Positions 38,764-48,192 of a DNA stretch of 64,000 nt are shown in pieces. Numbering within the stretch: position 1 is the stretch's first letter; the number at the start of each line of letters is the position of its first letter. The DNA comes from Variovorax paradoxus (GTDB lineage: Bacteria; Pseudomonadota; Gammaproteobacteria; Burkholderiales; Burkholderiaceae_C). A program made the position numbers and the translations under genes. The DNA lies in contig NZ_JAUSRN010000008.1 of NCBI RefSeq assembly GCF_030811855.1, forward strand, positions 222,137-286,136. Direction: 5' to 3'. A model generated the notes under the pieces. The model worked only from the letters and a program-made list of their open reading frames with translations, was not told the DNA's origin and searched no databases.

Positions 38764-39471
38764 ATGCAGACCGCGCTGGCCACTGCAGCGTTGATGATGG
38801 GTCTGGTGGGCGGGCCGCACTGCGTGGCCATGTGCGGCGCGGCCTCGGCCGCCGTGATCCGCATCGTGCCCGTGTCGGGCTCCGCTTCGGCGGTTGCCGG
38901 CGTGGGCACAGCGTTCTCTTCGCAGGCGGCCTTCCACTTGGGCCGTATCGCGAGCTACGCCGCGGCAGGCGCCATTGCGGCCGCAGGCGTCGACAGCCTT
39001 GCCCAGGCCAGCACGCACGTGGTCGCGCTCAAGCCGCTCTGGATGCTGCTGCATGTGTTCGTGTTGGCGTGGGGCGTGATCCTTGCCGCCTCGGGCCGCC
39101 AGCCGCAATGGGCGCGGCGCATCGGCCGCACGCTCGAGGCGCGGCTGCGTCCGCTGGCCGGAAGCTCGCCGCTCGGCGTGCTCGCGACCGGCGCGCTCTG
39201 GGTCGCCATGCCGTGCGGGCTGCTCTATTCGGCGCTGCTGCTGGCCAGCCTGGGCAACGGACCGCTGCAAGGCGGGCTTGCGATGATGCTGTTCGCCATT
39301 GGCAGCGGCCTTTCGCTGGTGCTGGCGCCGTGGCTCTGGCAAAGGCTTCGGTGGAGCGGCGGCGCACCTCAGGCCTGGGGCGCGCGCCTGGCCGGCGCAT
39401 TGCTCGCGGCTGTGGCACTGCAGGCGCTGTGGCTGGATATCGGCCACCAGATCGAGGCCTGGTGCCGCTGA
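38764..39471 (+). CDS. Sulfite exporter TauE/SafE-like (DsbD_2) membrane protein
   Basis: This 235-residue protein has six or so membrane segments and the start motif GLVGGPHCVAMCG, then GALWVAMPCGLLYSALLLA. Proteins of this type regularly sit in cbb3 clusters and have been linked to copper delivery or haem exposure. It starts five bases after hemN. The transported species, if any, is unknown. Confidence 0.87.
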   Translation: MQTALATAALMMGLVGGPHCVAMCGAASAAVIRIVPVSGSASAVAGVGTAFSSQAAFHLGRIASYAAAGAIAAAGVDSLAQASTHVVALKPLWMLLHVFVLAWGVILAASGRQPQWARRIGRTLEARLRPLAGSSPLGVLATGALWVAMPCGLLYSALLLASLGNGPLQGGLAMMLFAIGSGLSLVLAPWLWQRLRWSGGAPQAWGARLAGALLAAVALQALWLDIGHQIEAWCR

Positions 39472-39486
39472 CGCTGAAGGGCGGAC

Positions 39487-41583
39487 TCAGGGGTGCGCAA
39501 GCACCCTGGCCATGGCCCGCGCCAGTTCGGCGCGCGCATAGGGTTTGCGCAGCAGCTCCCAGCTTTGCGGTACCTCGCGATCGGCGTCGAGCAGCTCCGA
39601 CGAGAAGCCGGACATGAGGAGAATCGCCAAATTTGGAAAGCGTTGCTGCGCTTCGGCGGCGAGCCGCGTTCCGCGCATGCCGGGGCCGAGCGCAATGTCG
39701 CTCAGCAGCAGGTCGAAGGAACCCGCATCGGCGGCTTCCATGCTCATCAAGGCCTGCTCGGCGTTGCTGGCCGCGACCACGCTGCAGCCCAGGGTTGTCA
39801 AAAAGGTCTGCACGACCTTGCGCACTTCAGGGTCGTCCTCTACCAGCATCACGCGCAGGCCGGGTGGAATCGCCTGTTCGGCGTCTTCCTCTTCCATGAC
39901 GGGAGCGGCGGCCTCGTTGAGCTGCGGCAGGAAGAGCGTCACCGTGGTGCCCGCGCCTGGGCGTGTGGCAATGGCAATGGCGCCCTTGGATTGCTTCACA
40001 AAGCCGTAGACCGTGCTCAGGCCGAGGCCCGTGCCGCGGCCGGCTTCCTTGGTGGTGAAGAAGGGCTCGAACGCGCGCTCCTTCACTTCTTCGGTCATGC
40101 CGGTGCCGCTGTCGGTGATCGAAATGGCCACGAAGCTGCCGTGCGCATCGCGGTCGCTCAGCTCGTTGTGCACTTCCGGCGGCAGCGCGCTGCAGGCCTC
40201 GGTGCGAAAGTGCAGCGTGCCGCCGTCGGGCATGGCGTCGCGCGCATTGATGGCGATGTTCAGCAGCGCCGATTCGAGCTGACCCGGGTCGGCAAGCACC
40301 GGCGGGCAGCTCGGCGCGCTGTCGATCGAAATGGCGATGCGCTGATCGAGCGTACGCCGCAGCATGTCGGCCAGCGAGTGCAGCATGGCGTGCGTGTCCA
40401 CTGCATTGGGTTGCAGCATCTGCCGGCGTGAGAACGCCAGGAGCTTGCTAGTGAGCTCGGCGCCTCGCCGCGAGGCCCGCGCGGCCGCGGCTACCAGCTG
40501 CTGGGCGTAGCCGTCGTTCGCGATGGCGGGCAACTCTTCGAGCACCTGCAGATTGCCCTGGATGACGGTGAGCAGGTTGTTGAAGTCATGCGCAATGCCG
40601 CCGGTGAGCTGGCCGACGCTTTCGAGCCTCTGGGCGTGGCTGAGCGCCTCTTCGGTCTGCACGCGCTGCAGGCTGGTGGCCAGCAGGTTCGACAACGACT
40701 CCAGGAACCTGAGCTCCTCGTCGCCAAAGCGCTTGGCCTCGCGCGAGCGCACGGTCAGCACGCCGATGAACCGGCCCCTGTCATAGAAAGGCACGGCCAG
40801 CGCGCTGACCAGCCCGGCATCGAGGTACGCCTGCGGCACCGCGAAGCGGCGCTCCTTGGCGAAGTCGGCCACCACCACCGGCGCGCCTTCTGCAAACACG
40901 AAGCCGGGCGGTGTGTTCGCGTGGCTGGGAATGCGCGCGCCAATTTCTTCGCCGGGCGAAAGGCCCACGCCACTGGCGACGCGAAATTCAAGGCGGCTGT
41001 CGTCCAGCAGCAGCACCATGGCCACTTCGACTTCCAGCGCTTCGGCGGCCATGGTGGGCGCGTGGTCGAGCACCACCTGCAGGTCGCGCGTGTCGACGGC
41101 CAGGCGGCCCAGCTGCGCGAGATAGTCGCTGTAGCGCGCGCGCTGCAGCGCCTGCTTCACGCGCGGGTAGGCACCGATGTCGCGGATGGCGGCCACCACG
41201 AAGGGCAGGCCCTGGCTCTGCAATGGGCTGAGCGCGATCTCGACCATGACCTCGCTGCCGTCCTTGCGTTTGGCGACGAGTTCCATCTGCGTGCCCATGG
41301 GCCTGGGCCGTGGTGCTTGGCCGTAGGCTTCGCGGTAGGCGGCATGGCGCGGACGGATGCTGTCGGGCACCAGTACGTCGACGTTCAGGCCCACCAATTC
41401 ATCGACGGCATAGCCCAGCAGCTTGGCCGCCGAGGGGTTGGCCAGCACGATGCCGCCGGCCTGGTCGACCAGCAGCAGCGAGTCCGGATAGGAAACGAAC
41501 AGCGAGCGAAAGACGCTGCTCTCTTCGACGCCCGAGGGCAGCCTCGGCAACGAGGCGACGGAGGGGGAAGAGGGCAGTTTCAT
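39487..41583 (-). CDS. PAS-GAF hybrid histidine kinase with C-terminal receiver
   Basis: This 698-residue protein has a PAS domain at about 22-135 ([24 protein letters not shown]), a GAF domain at about 160-310, a dimerisation/phospho-acceptor segment [13 protein letters not shown] near 345, an ATPase domain with [14 protein letters not shown], and a receiver with phospho-Asp in [12 protein letters not shown]. No membrane segment is seen. It starts five bases after the stop of the OmpR-type regulator gene. Its place between the cco and phosphoketolase genes suggests, without proof, redox or oxygen sensing. Confidence 0.92.
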   Translation of the reverse strand: MKLPSSPSVASLPRLPSGVEESSVFRSLFVSYPDSLLLVDQAGGIVLANPSAAKLLGYAVDELVGLNVDVLVPDSIRPRHAAYREAYGQAPRPRPMGTQMELVAKRKDGSEVMVEIALSPLQSQGLPFVVAAIRDIGAYPRVKQALQRARYSDYLAQLGRLAVDTRDLQVVLDHAPTMAAEALEVEVAMVLLLDDSRLEFRVASGVGLSPGEEIGARIPSHANTPPGFVFAEGAPVVVADFAKERRFAVPQAYLDAGLVSALAVPFYDRGRFIGVLTVRSREAKRFGDEELRFLESLSNLLATSLQRVQTEEALSHAQRLESVGQLTGGIAHDFNNLLTVIQGNLQVLEELPAIANDGYAQQLVAAAARASRRGAELTSKLLAFSRRQMLQPNAVDTHAMLHSLADMLRRTLDQRIAISIDSAPSCPPVLADPGQLESALLNIAINARDAMPDGGTLHFRTEACSALPPEVHNELSDRDAHGSFVAISITDSGTGMTEEVKERAFEPFFTTKEAGRGTGLGLSTVYGFVKQSKGAIAIATRPGAGTTVTLFLPQLNEAAAPVMEEEDAEQAIPPGLRVMLVEDDPEVRKVVQTFLTTLGCSVVAASNAEQALMSMEAADAGSFDLLLSDIALGPGMRGTRLAAEAQQRFPNLAILLMSGFSSELLDADREVPQSWELLRKPYARAELARAMARVLAHP

Positions 41584-41587
41584 CGGG

Positions 41588-42334
41588 TCACCCGCGAGCG
41601 ACGGGCGGAACCAGGATGTAGCCGGCGCCGCGCACCGACTTGATGATCTGCGGATCGTCCGCGTCGTTTTCGATCTTCTTGCGCAGCCGACCGACCTGCA
41701 CGTCGATGGTCCGGTCGAAGGGAGCGGCTTCGCGCCCGCGCGTCTGCTCGAGCAGGAAGTCGCGCGACAGTACGCGGCCCGGATGGCGCGCAAACGCGCA
41801 CAGCAGGTCGAACTCGCCGCCGGTGAGCGCCACGTTCCGCCCTTGCGGACTGGCCAGGCTGCGCGCGGCGACATCGAGCTGCCATCCGGCGAAACGGAGC
41901 TTGTCGGAAGCGGTAGGGGCGGCCGGTGCGGATACGGGCAGGGGTGCGTCCGCGGTGTCGCTGGGCGCCAGGCGCCGGAGCACGGCCTTGACGCGCGCCA
42001 CCAGTTCCCGCAGGTCGAAGGGTTTGGTGACGTAGTCGTCGGCGCCCACCTCCAGGCCCACCACCTTGTCGACCGCATCGCCGCGGCCGGTGACGATGAC
42101 GAGCCCGCAGCGCCAGTTTTCGCGCATGCGGCGCGCAATGGAAAAACCGTCTTCGCCGGGCAGGCCCAGGTCGAGCAACACGAGGTCGGCCGGGTCGGTG
42201 CCCATCAGTGCCATCAGCGAGGCGCCGTTGTGCAACTGGGTCACCCGGAAACCGTGGCTTTGAAGGTAACCGGCCAGCAGTTGCGTGATGTCGACCTCGT
42301 CGTCGAGGACCGCGATGTGAAAGGCGGGTGTCAT
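41588..42334 (-). CDS. OmpR/PhoB-type response regulator
   Basis: This 248-residue protein has a receiver (VLDDEVD, phospho-Asp in LLDLGLPGEDG, Lys in VTKPFDL), a Pro/Ala-rich linker near 130-150 that is longer than usual, and a winged-helix output domain (LTGGEFDLLCAFARHPGRVLSRD, RTIDVQVGRLRKKIE). It is first in a two-gene operon with the PAS-GAF kinase. Two copies of GGTGCATGCC lie about 75-97 bases upstream. Confidence 0.94.
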   Translation of the reverse strand: MTPAFHIAVLDDEVDITQLLAGYLQSHGFRVTQLHNGASLMALMGTDPADLVLLDLGLPGEDGFSIARRMRENWRCGLVIVTGRGDAVDKVVGLEVGADDYVTKPFDLRELVARVKAVLRRLAPSDTADAPLPVSAPAAPTASDKLRFAGWQLDVAARSLASPQGRNVALTGGEFDLLCAFARHPGRVLSRDFLLEQTRGREAAPFDRTIDVQVGRLRKKIENDADDPQIIKSVRGAGYILVPPVARG

Positions 42335-42408
42335 TCGGAAAGCATGGAGTGGGGCGCGAGCGCCGCGGCATCGTTGGAGCCGTGCAAGCGTAGCACGCAC
42401 GCCGCGGC

Positions 42409-42431
42409 GGTGCATGCCTTTGGTGCATGCC
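42409..42431. repeat. Direct repeat of GGTGCATGCC, 13-base period
   Basis: GGTGCATGCC occurs at 42409-42418 and 42422-42431, between the phosphoketolase stop and the start of the divergently placed-in-series response regulator gene. Two identical sites a little over one helical turn apart suggest a tandem binding site, perhaps for the OmpR-type regulator itself. Confidence 0.45.
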
Positions 42432-42437
42432 CAAGGG

Positions 42438-44798
42438 TCAACGTTTCCAGCGCCAGTCCGAGATCTCCGGCATGTCCTTGCCGTGGACGGTGATGTAGGC
42501 GCGGTGCTCCAGCAGCTTGTCGCGCAGGTGCTGTTGAACGTGGCCCGCGCTGTTGCGAAAGCGCTCGACGCGGCCGATGGCATCGGCGGCCAGGTGAAAG
42601 CGGTCGAGCCGGTTGAGCACGGTCATGTCGAACGGCGTGGTGGTGGTGCCTTCCTCCTGATAGCCGTGCACGTGGAAGTTGTCGTGGTTGGTTCGCTTGT
42701 AGGTCAGCCGGTGGATCAGCGAGGGATAACCGTGGAACGCGAAGATGACCGGGCAATCGGTGGTGAAGATGGCGTCGAAGTCCGCATCCGACAGACCGTG
42801 CGGATGGGCGTTCGGTGCCTGCAGCGCCATCAGGTCGACCACGTTCACCACGCGCACCTTCAGGTCCGGGAGCATCTCGCGCAGCAGGTCGACCGCCGCC
42901 ATGGTTTCGAGCGTGGGCACGTCGCCGGCACAGGCCATCACCACGTCGGGCGCCGCGCCTTCGTCGTTGCTGGCCCAGGTCCAGATGCCCAGGCCGACCG
43001 TGCAGTGGCGCACCGCCGATTCGATGTCCAGCCACTGCGGGGCGGGCTGCTTGCCGGCCACGATCACGTTCACGTAGTCGCGGCTGCGCAAGCAGTGGTC
43101 GACCACGGAGAGCAGGGTGTTGGCATCGGGCGGCAGGTACACGCGCACCACCTCGGCCTTCTTGTTGACCACGTGGTCGAGGAAGCCTGGGTCCTGGTGG
43201 CTGAAGCCGTTGTGATCCTGCCGCCAGACGTGGCTGGTGAGCAGGTAGTTGAGCGATGCGATCGGCCGCCGCCAGCCGATGCCACGAGTCACCTTGAGCC
43301 ACTTGGCATGCTGGTTGAACATCGAATCGATGATGTGGATGAAGGCCTCGTAGCACGAGAAGAAGCCGTGGCGCCCGGTGAGCAGGTAGCCTTCGAGCCA
43401 GCCCTGGCAGAGATGCTCGCTGAGCACCTCCATCACCCGGCCGTCGGGCGAGACGTGGTCGTCGCCTTCGCGTATCTCGGCGGTCGACGTGCGGTCGGTC
43501 ACCTCGAACAGGGCACCGAGCCGGTTCGACGCGGTTTCGTCGGGGCCCATCACGCGGAAGTTGCGCGCGGCCTCATTGAGTCGCATCACATCGCGCAGGA
43601 ATTCGCCGGCAACGCGCGTGGCTTCCGCGTCCGTTGCACCGGGCGCGGCCACCGCCACGGCATGGTCGCGGAAGAGCGGCATCGCCAGATCCGCGAGGAG
43701 CAGGCCGCCGTTGGCATGCGGATTGGCGCTCATGCGCCTCGGGCCTTTGGGCGCGAGCGCGGCAACTTCGGGCCGCAGCGCGCCGGCTGCATCGAAAAGT
43801 TCTTCGGGGCGGTAGCTGCGCATCCAGTCTTCGAGCAGCCCGACGTGCTCCGGCTTGCCCTCGAAACCGGTCAGCGGCACCTGGTGCGCACGGAACGTGC
43901 CCTCGACCGGCACGCCGTCCACCTGCCGCGGCCCGGTCCAGCCCTTGGGCGAGCGCAGCACGATCATCGGCCAGCGCGGGCGCTCGCGGAACCCGTCCTT
44001 CCGGGCGCGCTGCTGGATGGCGTGGATGTCGTCCAGCGCCTTGTCCAGCGCGGTCGCCATCAGGCGGTGCATCTGCGCGGGTTCATGCCCCGAAACGAAA
44101 ACGGGCTCGTAGCCGTAGCCCTGCATCAGCTGCATCAGCTCTTCGTCGCCGATGCGCGCGAGAACCGTGGGGCCGGCAATCTTGTAGCCGTTGAGGTGCA
44201 GCACCGGCAGCACGGCGCCATCGGTCGCCGGGTTCAAGAACTTGTTGGAATGCCAGCTGGCCGCTAGCGCGCCGGTCTCCGCCTCTCCGTCGCCCACCAC
44301 GCAGCAGGCAAGCAGGCCGGGGTTGTCGAACACGGCGCCAAAGGCATGAAGCAGCGAGTAGCCAAGCTCTCCGCCTTCGTGGATGGAGCCCGGCGTTTCA
44401 GGTGCCACGTGGCTCGGAATGCCGCCCGGAAAGGAGAACTGCGTGAAGAGTCGCTTCAGGCCCTCGGCGTTGCGGCCGATGTCCGGGTAGACCTCGCTGT
44501 AGGTGCCTTCCAGGTAGGTGTTGGCGACCACGCCGGGCCCGCCGTGGCCCGGCCCGGCAATGAACAGCGCGTCGAGCTCGCGGGCCTTGATGGCCCGGTT
44601 CATGTGCGCATAGACGAAGTTGAGGCCCGGCGTGGTGCCCCAGTGGCCCAGGAGGCGCGGCTTGATGTGCGAAAGGCTCAGCTTTTCGCGCAGCAAGGGG
44701 TTGTCCATCAGGTAGATCTGGCCTACCGACAGATAGTTGGCAGCCCGCCACCAGGCATCGAGCAGTGCGAAGTCGGGTTGTTCCACCGCCGCTTTCAT
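42438..44798 (-). CDS. xfp: Phosphoketolase (xylulose-5-phosphate/fructose-6-phosphate)
   Basis: This 786-residue thiamine-diphosphate enzyme is of normal length for the family. Signatures seen include [35 protein letters not shown], the ThDP motif VGDGEAETG...N, and the C-terminal phosphoketolase domain ([24 protein letters not shown]). It splits sugar phosphates to acetyl phosphate and glyceraldehyde 3-phosphate or erythrose 4-phosphate. It is downstream of and overlaps the BON gene (ATGA). In a respiratory beta-proteobacterium next to low-oxygen genes it may provide acetyl phosphate as a substrate-level ATP source. Confidence 0.96.
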   Translation of the reverse strand: MKAAVEQPDFALLDAWWRAANYLSVGQIYLMDNPLLREKLSLSHIKPRLLGHWGTTPGLNFVYAHMNRAIKARELDALFIAGPGHGGPGVVANTYLEGTYSEVYPDIGRNAEGLKRLFTQFSFPGGIPSHVAPETPGSIHEGGELGYSLLHAFGAVFDNPGLLACCVVGDGEAETGALAASWHSNKFLNPATDGAVLPVLHLNGYKIAGPTVLARIGDEELMQLMQGYGYEPVFVSGHEPAQMHRLMATALDKALDDIHAIQQRARKDGFRERPRWPMIVLRSPKGWTGPRQVDGVPVEGTFRAHQVPLTGFEGKPEHVGLLEDWMRSYRPEELFDAAGALRPEVAALAPKGPRRMSANPHANGGLLLADLAMPLFRDHAVAVAAPGATDAEATRVAGEFLRDVMRLNEAARNFRVMGPDETASNRLGALFEVTDRTSTAEIREGDDHVSPDGRVMEVLSEHLCQGWLEGYLLTGRHGFFSCYEAFIHIIDSMFNQHAKWLKVTRGIGWRRPIASLNYLLTSHVWRQDHNGFSHQDPGFLDHVVNKKAEVVRVYLPPDANTLLSVVDHCLRSRDYVNVIVAGKQPAPQWLDIESAVRHCTVGLGIWTWASNDEGAAPDVVMACAGDVPTLETMAAVDLLREMLPDLKVRVVNVVDLMALQAPNAHPHGLSDADFDAIFTTDCPVIFAFHGYPSLIHRLTYKRTNHDNFHVHGYQEEGTTTTPFDMTVLNRLDRFHLAADAIGRVERFRNSAGHVQQHLRDKLLEHRAYITVHGKDMPEISDWRWKR

Positions 44799-45058
44799 CT
44801 TTCGACGCCCGGCAGCTCGGCGCCGTTCGCGCAGTCGGCCGCGTCCGCTGCGGCGGTGAGCTTGTTCACGATGGTGGTGACGCCTTCCGCGCGTTGCACG
44901 GCGCGCTCGACCGCGAGCTTCAGGCCTTCGCTGGCGAGCCTGCCTTGCAGCGTGACCACGCCGTCTTTCACGCGCACGTCGACGTCGCACCCGAACACCG
45001 CCGGGTCCCAGTTCAGCTGGGCGAAGACCTCGTGCCTGAGTTGAATATCGGGGTTCAT
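44795..45058 (-). CDS. BON-domain protein
   Basis: This 87-residue protein is a single BON domain ([53 protein letters not shown]). BON domains bind phospholipid or act in osmotic-shock proteins such as OsmY. There is no signal peptide, so this one is likely cytoplasmic. It leads a two-gene unit with phosphoketolase through an ATGA overlap. Confidence 0.88.
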   Translation of the reverse strand: MNPDIQLRHEVFAQLNWDPAVFGCDVDVRVKDGVVTLQGRLASEGLKLAVERAVQRAEGVTTIVNKLTAAADAADCANGAELPGVER

Positions 45059-45239
45059 TTCAAACCTTTCAAAAAAAGGGTGCGCGGCAGCGGCTTCTCG
45101 CGAGTTTGAGCCTGCCATCGCGGTTGTCAACGCACCTGCATGAAACCCCATGGTCTGTGCGTACTGACGGCAAACGCGATGCCTGCGAACCGCCCGATGG
45201 GGCCTTGATCGATCTTGCGGCGGGCCTGCGGCTGCAGCC

Positions 45240-45253
45240 TTGACCTGGATCAA
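45240..45253. promoter_or_regulatory. FNR/Anr box upstream of the desaturase
   Basis: TTGAC-CTGG-ATCAA, one mismatch to the TTGAT-N4-ATCAA consensus. CAGAAT at 45276-45281 is a plausible -10, 32 bases from the box centre; the predicted start near 45288 leaves an 18-base leader to the ATG at 45306. Confidence 0.75.
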
Positions 45254-45305
45254 GGTCCCCACGCCGGCCGCTTTGCAGAATGCCGCGACTGTTCAAAAGG
45301 CACTC

Positions 45306-46490
45306 ATGCAAACTTTGTTCTTCTCCGGATTTTTCGATCTACCCTGGTGGGGCGTGGTGCTCACCGCACTGGCGCTCACGCACGTCACCATTGCGTCGGT
45401 CACCATCTTCCTGCACCGCCACCAGGCCCATCGTGCGCTGGAACTTCATCCGTTGGCCAGCCATTTCTTCCGCTTCTGGCTGTGGCTGACGACCGGGATG
45501 GTGACAAAGGAGTGGGCGGCGGTGCACCGCAAGCACCACGCAAAGTGCGATACGGCCGAAGACCCGCACAGTCCGCAGGTACTGGGCATCAACCGCGTGC
45601 TGTGGGGCGGCGTCGTCCTCTACATCCGCGAGTCGAACAAGGCCGAGACCATTGCGCGCTATGGCCACGGCACGCCGGACGACTGGATCGAAAGAAAGCT
45701 CTACTCGCGCCACAAGATCCTTGGCATCGTCCTGATGGGGCTGGTCGACATGGCGTTCTTCGGCGTGGTGCCGGGCGGGCTCATTCTTCTTGCGCAGATC
45801 GCGTGGATCCCGTTCTGGGCCGCCGGCGTTGTCAACGGTATAGGCCACTACTGGGGCTATCGCAACTGGCCCGCCCCAGACGCCAGCACGAACATCTTGC
45901 CCATCGGCATCCTGATTGGCGGGGAAGAGTTGCACAACAATCACCATGCCTTTCCCACCTCGGCCAAGCTGTCGAGCAAGTGGTACGAGTTCGACATCGG
46001 CTGGCTCTACATCCGCGTGCTGCAGGCCCTCGGCCTTGCCACGGTGAAGCACGTGGCGCCAACGCCGCGGCTTGCCGCGCCCAAGCCCACCGTCGACCTG
46101 GAAACCGTGCAGGCGGTGATCCGGTGCCACTACGACGTGCTGTCGAGCTACGCGCGTTCGCTGAAGCAGGCTTACGCGCAGGAGTTCGGGCGGCTGCGTC
46201 GCCAGTCGCCGGACGAAGCCCGTTCGCTGAGGTCCGTCAAGCGCTGGCTCGCCAAGGACGAGCGCAGGCTCGACGAGTCGCGCCGCGTGAGGCTGGCCAA
46301 GGCTTTGCGCGGATCGCAGGCGCTGGATACGATGTATTCGATGCGCCGCGAGCTGACCGCGTTATGGAGCCGTTCCGCCGCCACGGGCGAACAGCTCGTG
46401 AGGCAATTGCAGGACTGGTGCCAGCGCGCCGAAGCCAGCGGTATCGCGCCATTGGCCGAGTTCTCCAGGCGCTTGCGTTCGTACGCCTGA
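45306..46490 (+). CDS. Membrane fatty acid (acyl-CoA/acyl-lipid) desaturase with C-terminal extension
   Basis: This 394-residue protein has the three His boxes of the di-iron desaturases (HRHQAH at 37-42, HRKHH at 74-78, HNNHH near 210) and paired membrane segments. It introduces a double bond using oxygen. After about residue 255 it carries a 130-residue charged helical extension (ends LQDWCQRAEASGIAPLAEFS) found on DesA-type bacterial desaturases. The ATG at 45306 is chosen over an upstream TTG because the TTG lies within the FNR box. An oxygen-using enzyme behind an FNR-type site is notable. Confidence 0.9.
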   Translation: MQTLFFSGFFDLPWWGVVLTALALTHVTIASVTIFLHRHQAHRALELHPLASHFFRFWLWLTTGMVTKEWAAVHRKHHAKCDTAEDPHSPQVLGINRVLWGGVVLYIRESNKAETIARYGHGTPDDWIERKLYSRHKILGIVLMGLVDMAFFGVVPGGLILLAQIAWIPFWAAGVVNGIGHYWGYRNWPAPDASTNILPIGILIGGEELHNNHHAFPTSAKLSSKWYEFDIGWLYIRVLQALGLATVKHVAPTPRLAAPKPTVDLETVQAVIRCHYDVLSSYARSLKQAYAQEFGRLRRQSPDEARSLRSVKRWLAKDERRLDESRRVRLAKALRGSQALDTMYSMRRELTALWSRSAATGEQLVRQLQDWCQRAEASGIAPLAEFSRRLRSYA

Positions 46491-46596
46491 GCGAGTCAGA
46501 GGCCCGCCGCCGCGACGAAAAGAGATGAGACGGCCTGAAGGCAACGCGCAAGCGTCCTGCTTGCACGGTTTACCTTCAGGAACAAAGGAGAGACAC

Positions 46597-46812
46597 ATGG
46601 ACAGCAAGATTCCCATCGCATCGGCATGGACCGATGCCTATCTTCGATCATTGCTCGATTGGCAGGCGGCCTGCGGCACGACCGCGCTGCAGGCGCAACA
46701 GGTTCAATTAGGAATGCTCGCTGCCTGGCAGCAGTCGGCCAAGGCCGTGCAGCAGGAGCTGTGGGACCAGTGGACCAGCCGTTTCGGCGGCGGCGTGCCG
46801 TTGGACGGATAG
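46597..46812 (+). CDS. Small hypothetical protein
   Basis: This 71-residue protein is Trp/Gln/Ala-rich and helical (MDSKIPIASAWTDAYLRSLL ... QQELWDQWTSRFGGGVPLDG). A very good ribosome site (AAAGGAG) precedes the ATG by six bases. The amphipathic helix and GGGVPLDG end recall small phasin-like or granule-associated proteins, but I do not recognise a family. It follows the desaturase by about 105 bases. Confidence 0.75.
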   Translation: MDSKIPIASAWTDAYLRSLLDWQAACGTTALQAQQVQLGMLAAWQQSAKAVQQELWDQWTSRFGGGVPLDG

Positions 46813-46835
46813 GGCAGCCGCCGCTGCCCGGCGGC

Positions 46836-47345
46836 TTACTCGCTGGCCAGCGTGCCGCTCGGCAGGGTAAAGCGTGCCGCCTCGGCCTTGGCGTGCACTT
46901 CGGGTGCGCGCACCAGCAGAACCGGAACGTTCGCCGTCCGGAGGATGTGCTCGGCGCTGCTGCCCATCACCATGCGGCCCAGCCCGCGGCGCCCGTGAGT
47001 TCCCAGAACGATGAGGTCCGCGGGCCATGAAGCTGCTTCGGCCGTGACCCGGTCGGTAACGGCGCCCCTGAAGTTGTCGCACAGCACCGCGTCGACCTCG
47101 ACGCCCGCGGCGGCCGCCTTCGCCTTGCCTTCTTCGAGCAGCCGGGTGGCCGCGCTGCGCAACTCCTGGAGCCAGTCGCCCGAATGGCCCGAATACGCGT
47201 CCATCGCCAGGGCGAAGGAGAGCTCGTCAATGACATGCATCAAGCGCAGGCGACCTCCGGTGACCTTGGCCAGGCGGATTGCTTCGCCAAGGCCATGGGC
47301 GGATGTCGAGCTTCCATCGACAGGAACAAGAATTCGCTCGTACAT
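46836..47345 (-). CDS. Universal stress protein A family
   Basis: This 169-residue UspA domain (MYERILVPVDGS; ATP-binding GTHGRRGLGRMVMGSSAEHIL) carries a 20-residue tail after the usual end. The FNR box at 47408-47421 lies 69 bases upstream of the ATG, with GATACT as a -10 31 bases from its centre, a good class II layout. Confidence 0.95.
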   Translation of the reverse strand: MYERILVPVDGSSTSAHGLGEAIRLAKVTGGRLRLMHVIDELSFALAMDAYSGHSGDWLQELRSAATRLLEEGKAKAAAAGVEVDAVLCDNFRGAVTDRVTAEAASWPADLIVLGTHGRRGLGRMVMGSSAEHILRTANVPVLLVRAPEVHAKAEAARFTLPSGTLASE

Positions 47346-47407
47346 GGTGTCCTCGCTTTGTTTCCGGTTGTGATTCGGCCAGTATCCCGACCCGCGCGCG
47401 ACGCCGC

Positions 47408-47421
47408 TTGATGCCGATCAA
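47408..47421. promoter_or_regulatory. FNR/Anr box, usp side
   Basis: Exact TTGAT-GCCG-ATCAA. On the minus strand GATACT (47381-47386) is 31 bases from the centre, giving a start near 47373 and a 28-base leader to the usp ATG at 47345. Confidence 0.88.
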
Positions 47422-47470
47422 GAGAATGCGTTGCCGCAAGGGCGAAAGCATTCGACGGCATGCGCGGCAA

Positions 47471-47484
47471 TTGATCTGCCGCAA
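47471..47484. promoter_or_regulatory. Imperfect FNR/Anr box, hemerythrin side
   Basis: TTGAT-CTGC-CGCAA keeps one perfect half-site. A class II start would be near 47519, 17 bases before the hemerythrin ATG; the -10 candidate (GAGAAC, 47505-47510) is weak. Confidence 0.55.
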
Positions 47485-47535
47485 CCCTGAACGGCCCTGG
47501 ACCTGAGAACCTTCGGGGACGCACAGGAGACGTTC

Positions 47536-48120
47536 ATGACTCACGCCACCATTCGCATCATTCGCCAGGAGCACGCGGCGCTGGCCGCCATGCTGCGCTC
47601 CATCGTCATGCTGCTCGAGCAGCACCGCCGCAAGGGCACGCGGCCCGACTTCACGTCGCTTCGGGCCATGCTGTTCTACGTGGACGAATTTCCCGAGAAG
47701 CGCCACCACCGCAAGGAAAGCGAGCTGCTGTTTCCCAAGTTGCGCGCCAGGACGCCGATATCGCGCGAACTGATGGACCGGCTCGACAACGACCATGCGT
47801 GGGGCGAGCGGAAGATCCGCAATGTCGAGCACGCGTTGCTCGCATTCGAGATGCTGGGCGACTCGCGCCGCGCGGCCTTTGAGAGCGCGGTGGAGCAGTA
47901 CGTCGACTTCTATCTCAATCACATGGCGCTGGAGGAGCGCGAGATCCTGCCGCTCGCCGAACGGGTGCTGACTGCCGAAGATTGGCGCGAACTCGACGAG
48001 GCGTTCGGCCGCAACCGCGATCCACTGACCGGCTACCCGCCGGAGCGGGAGTACGAAGCGCTCTTCAGCCGCATCGTGAACATCGTGCCCGCGCCGATCG
48101 GGCTGGGTGCAGAGGCTTGA
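47536..48120 (+). CDS. Hemerythrin-like (HHE) domain protein
   Basis: This 194-residue protein has a four-helix HHE domain with the iron ligands expected of hemerythrins: IRQEHAALAAML, KRHHRKESELLF (His and Glu), DNDHAWGERKI and HMALEEREILP. Such proteins bind a di-iron site and sense or handle oxygen or nitric oxide. The best match is the bacterial hemerythrin/YtfE-like group, without the N-terminal ScdA segment. It is flanked by two FNR-type boxes and two universal stress protein genes. Confidence 0.9.
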   Translation: MTHATIRIIRQEHAALAAMLRSIVMLLEQHRRKGTRPDFTSLRAMLFYVDEFPEKRHHRKESELLFPKLRARTPISRELMDRLDNDHAWGERKIRNVEHALLAFEMLGDSRRAAFESAVEQYVDFYLNHMALEEREILPLAERVLTAEDWRELDEAFGRNRDPLTGYPPEREYEALFSRIVNIVPAPIGLGAEA

Positions 48121-48130
48121 TCTGGCGCAA
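48117..48130. promoter_or_regulatory. Imperfect FNR/Anr box upstream of usp
   Basis: TTGAT-CTGG-CGCAA overlapping the hemerythrin stop. A class II start is predicted near 48165, 28 bases before the usp ATG; AACATT (48154-48159) is a fair -10 at 33 bases. Confidence 0.6.
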
Positions 48131-48192
48131 GGCGGGCCTTCCCGCAAGGGGCGAACATTTGGTCCATCGAACAAGACCCACCGAAGGACACC

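Noticed and set aside
45210..45226. TTGATCGATCTTG read as a further FNR box
   Set aside because: Only one half-site fits; the better box at 45240-45253 explains the desaturase promoter.
46812..46829. Hairpin GGGCAG/CTGCCC after the 71-residue gene
   Set aside because: Only six base pairs and no T-run; expected by chance in GC-rich DNA.
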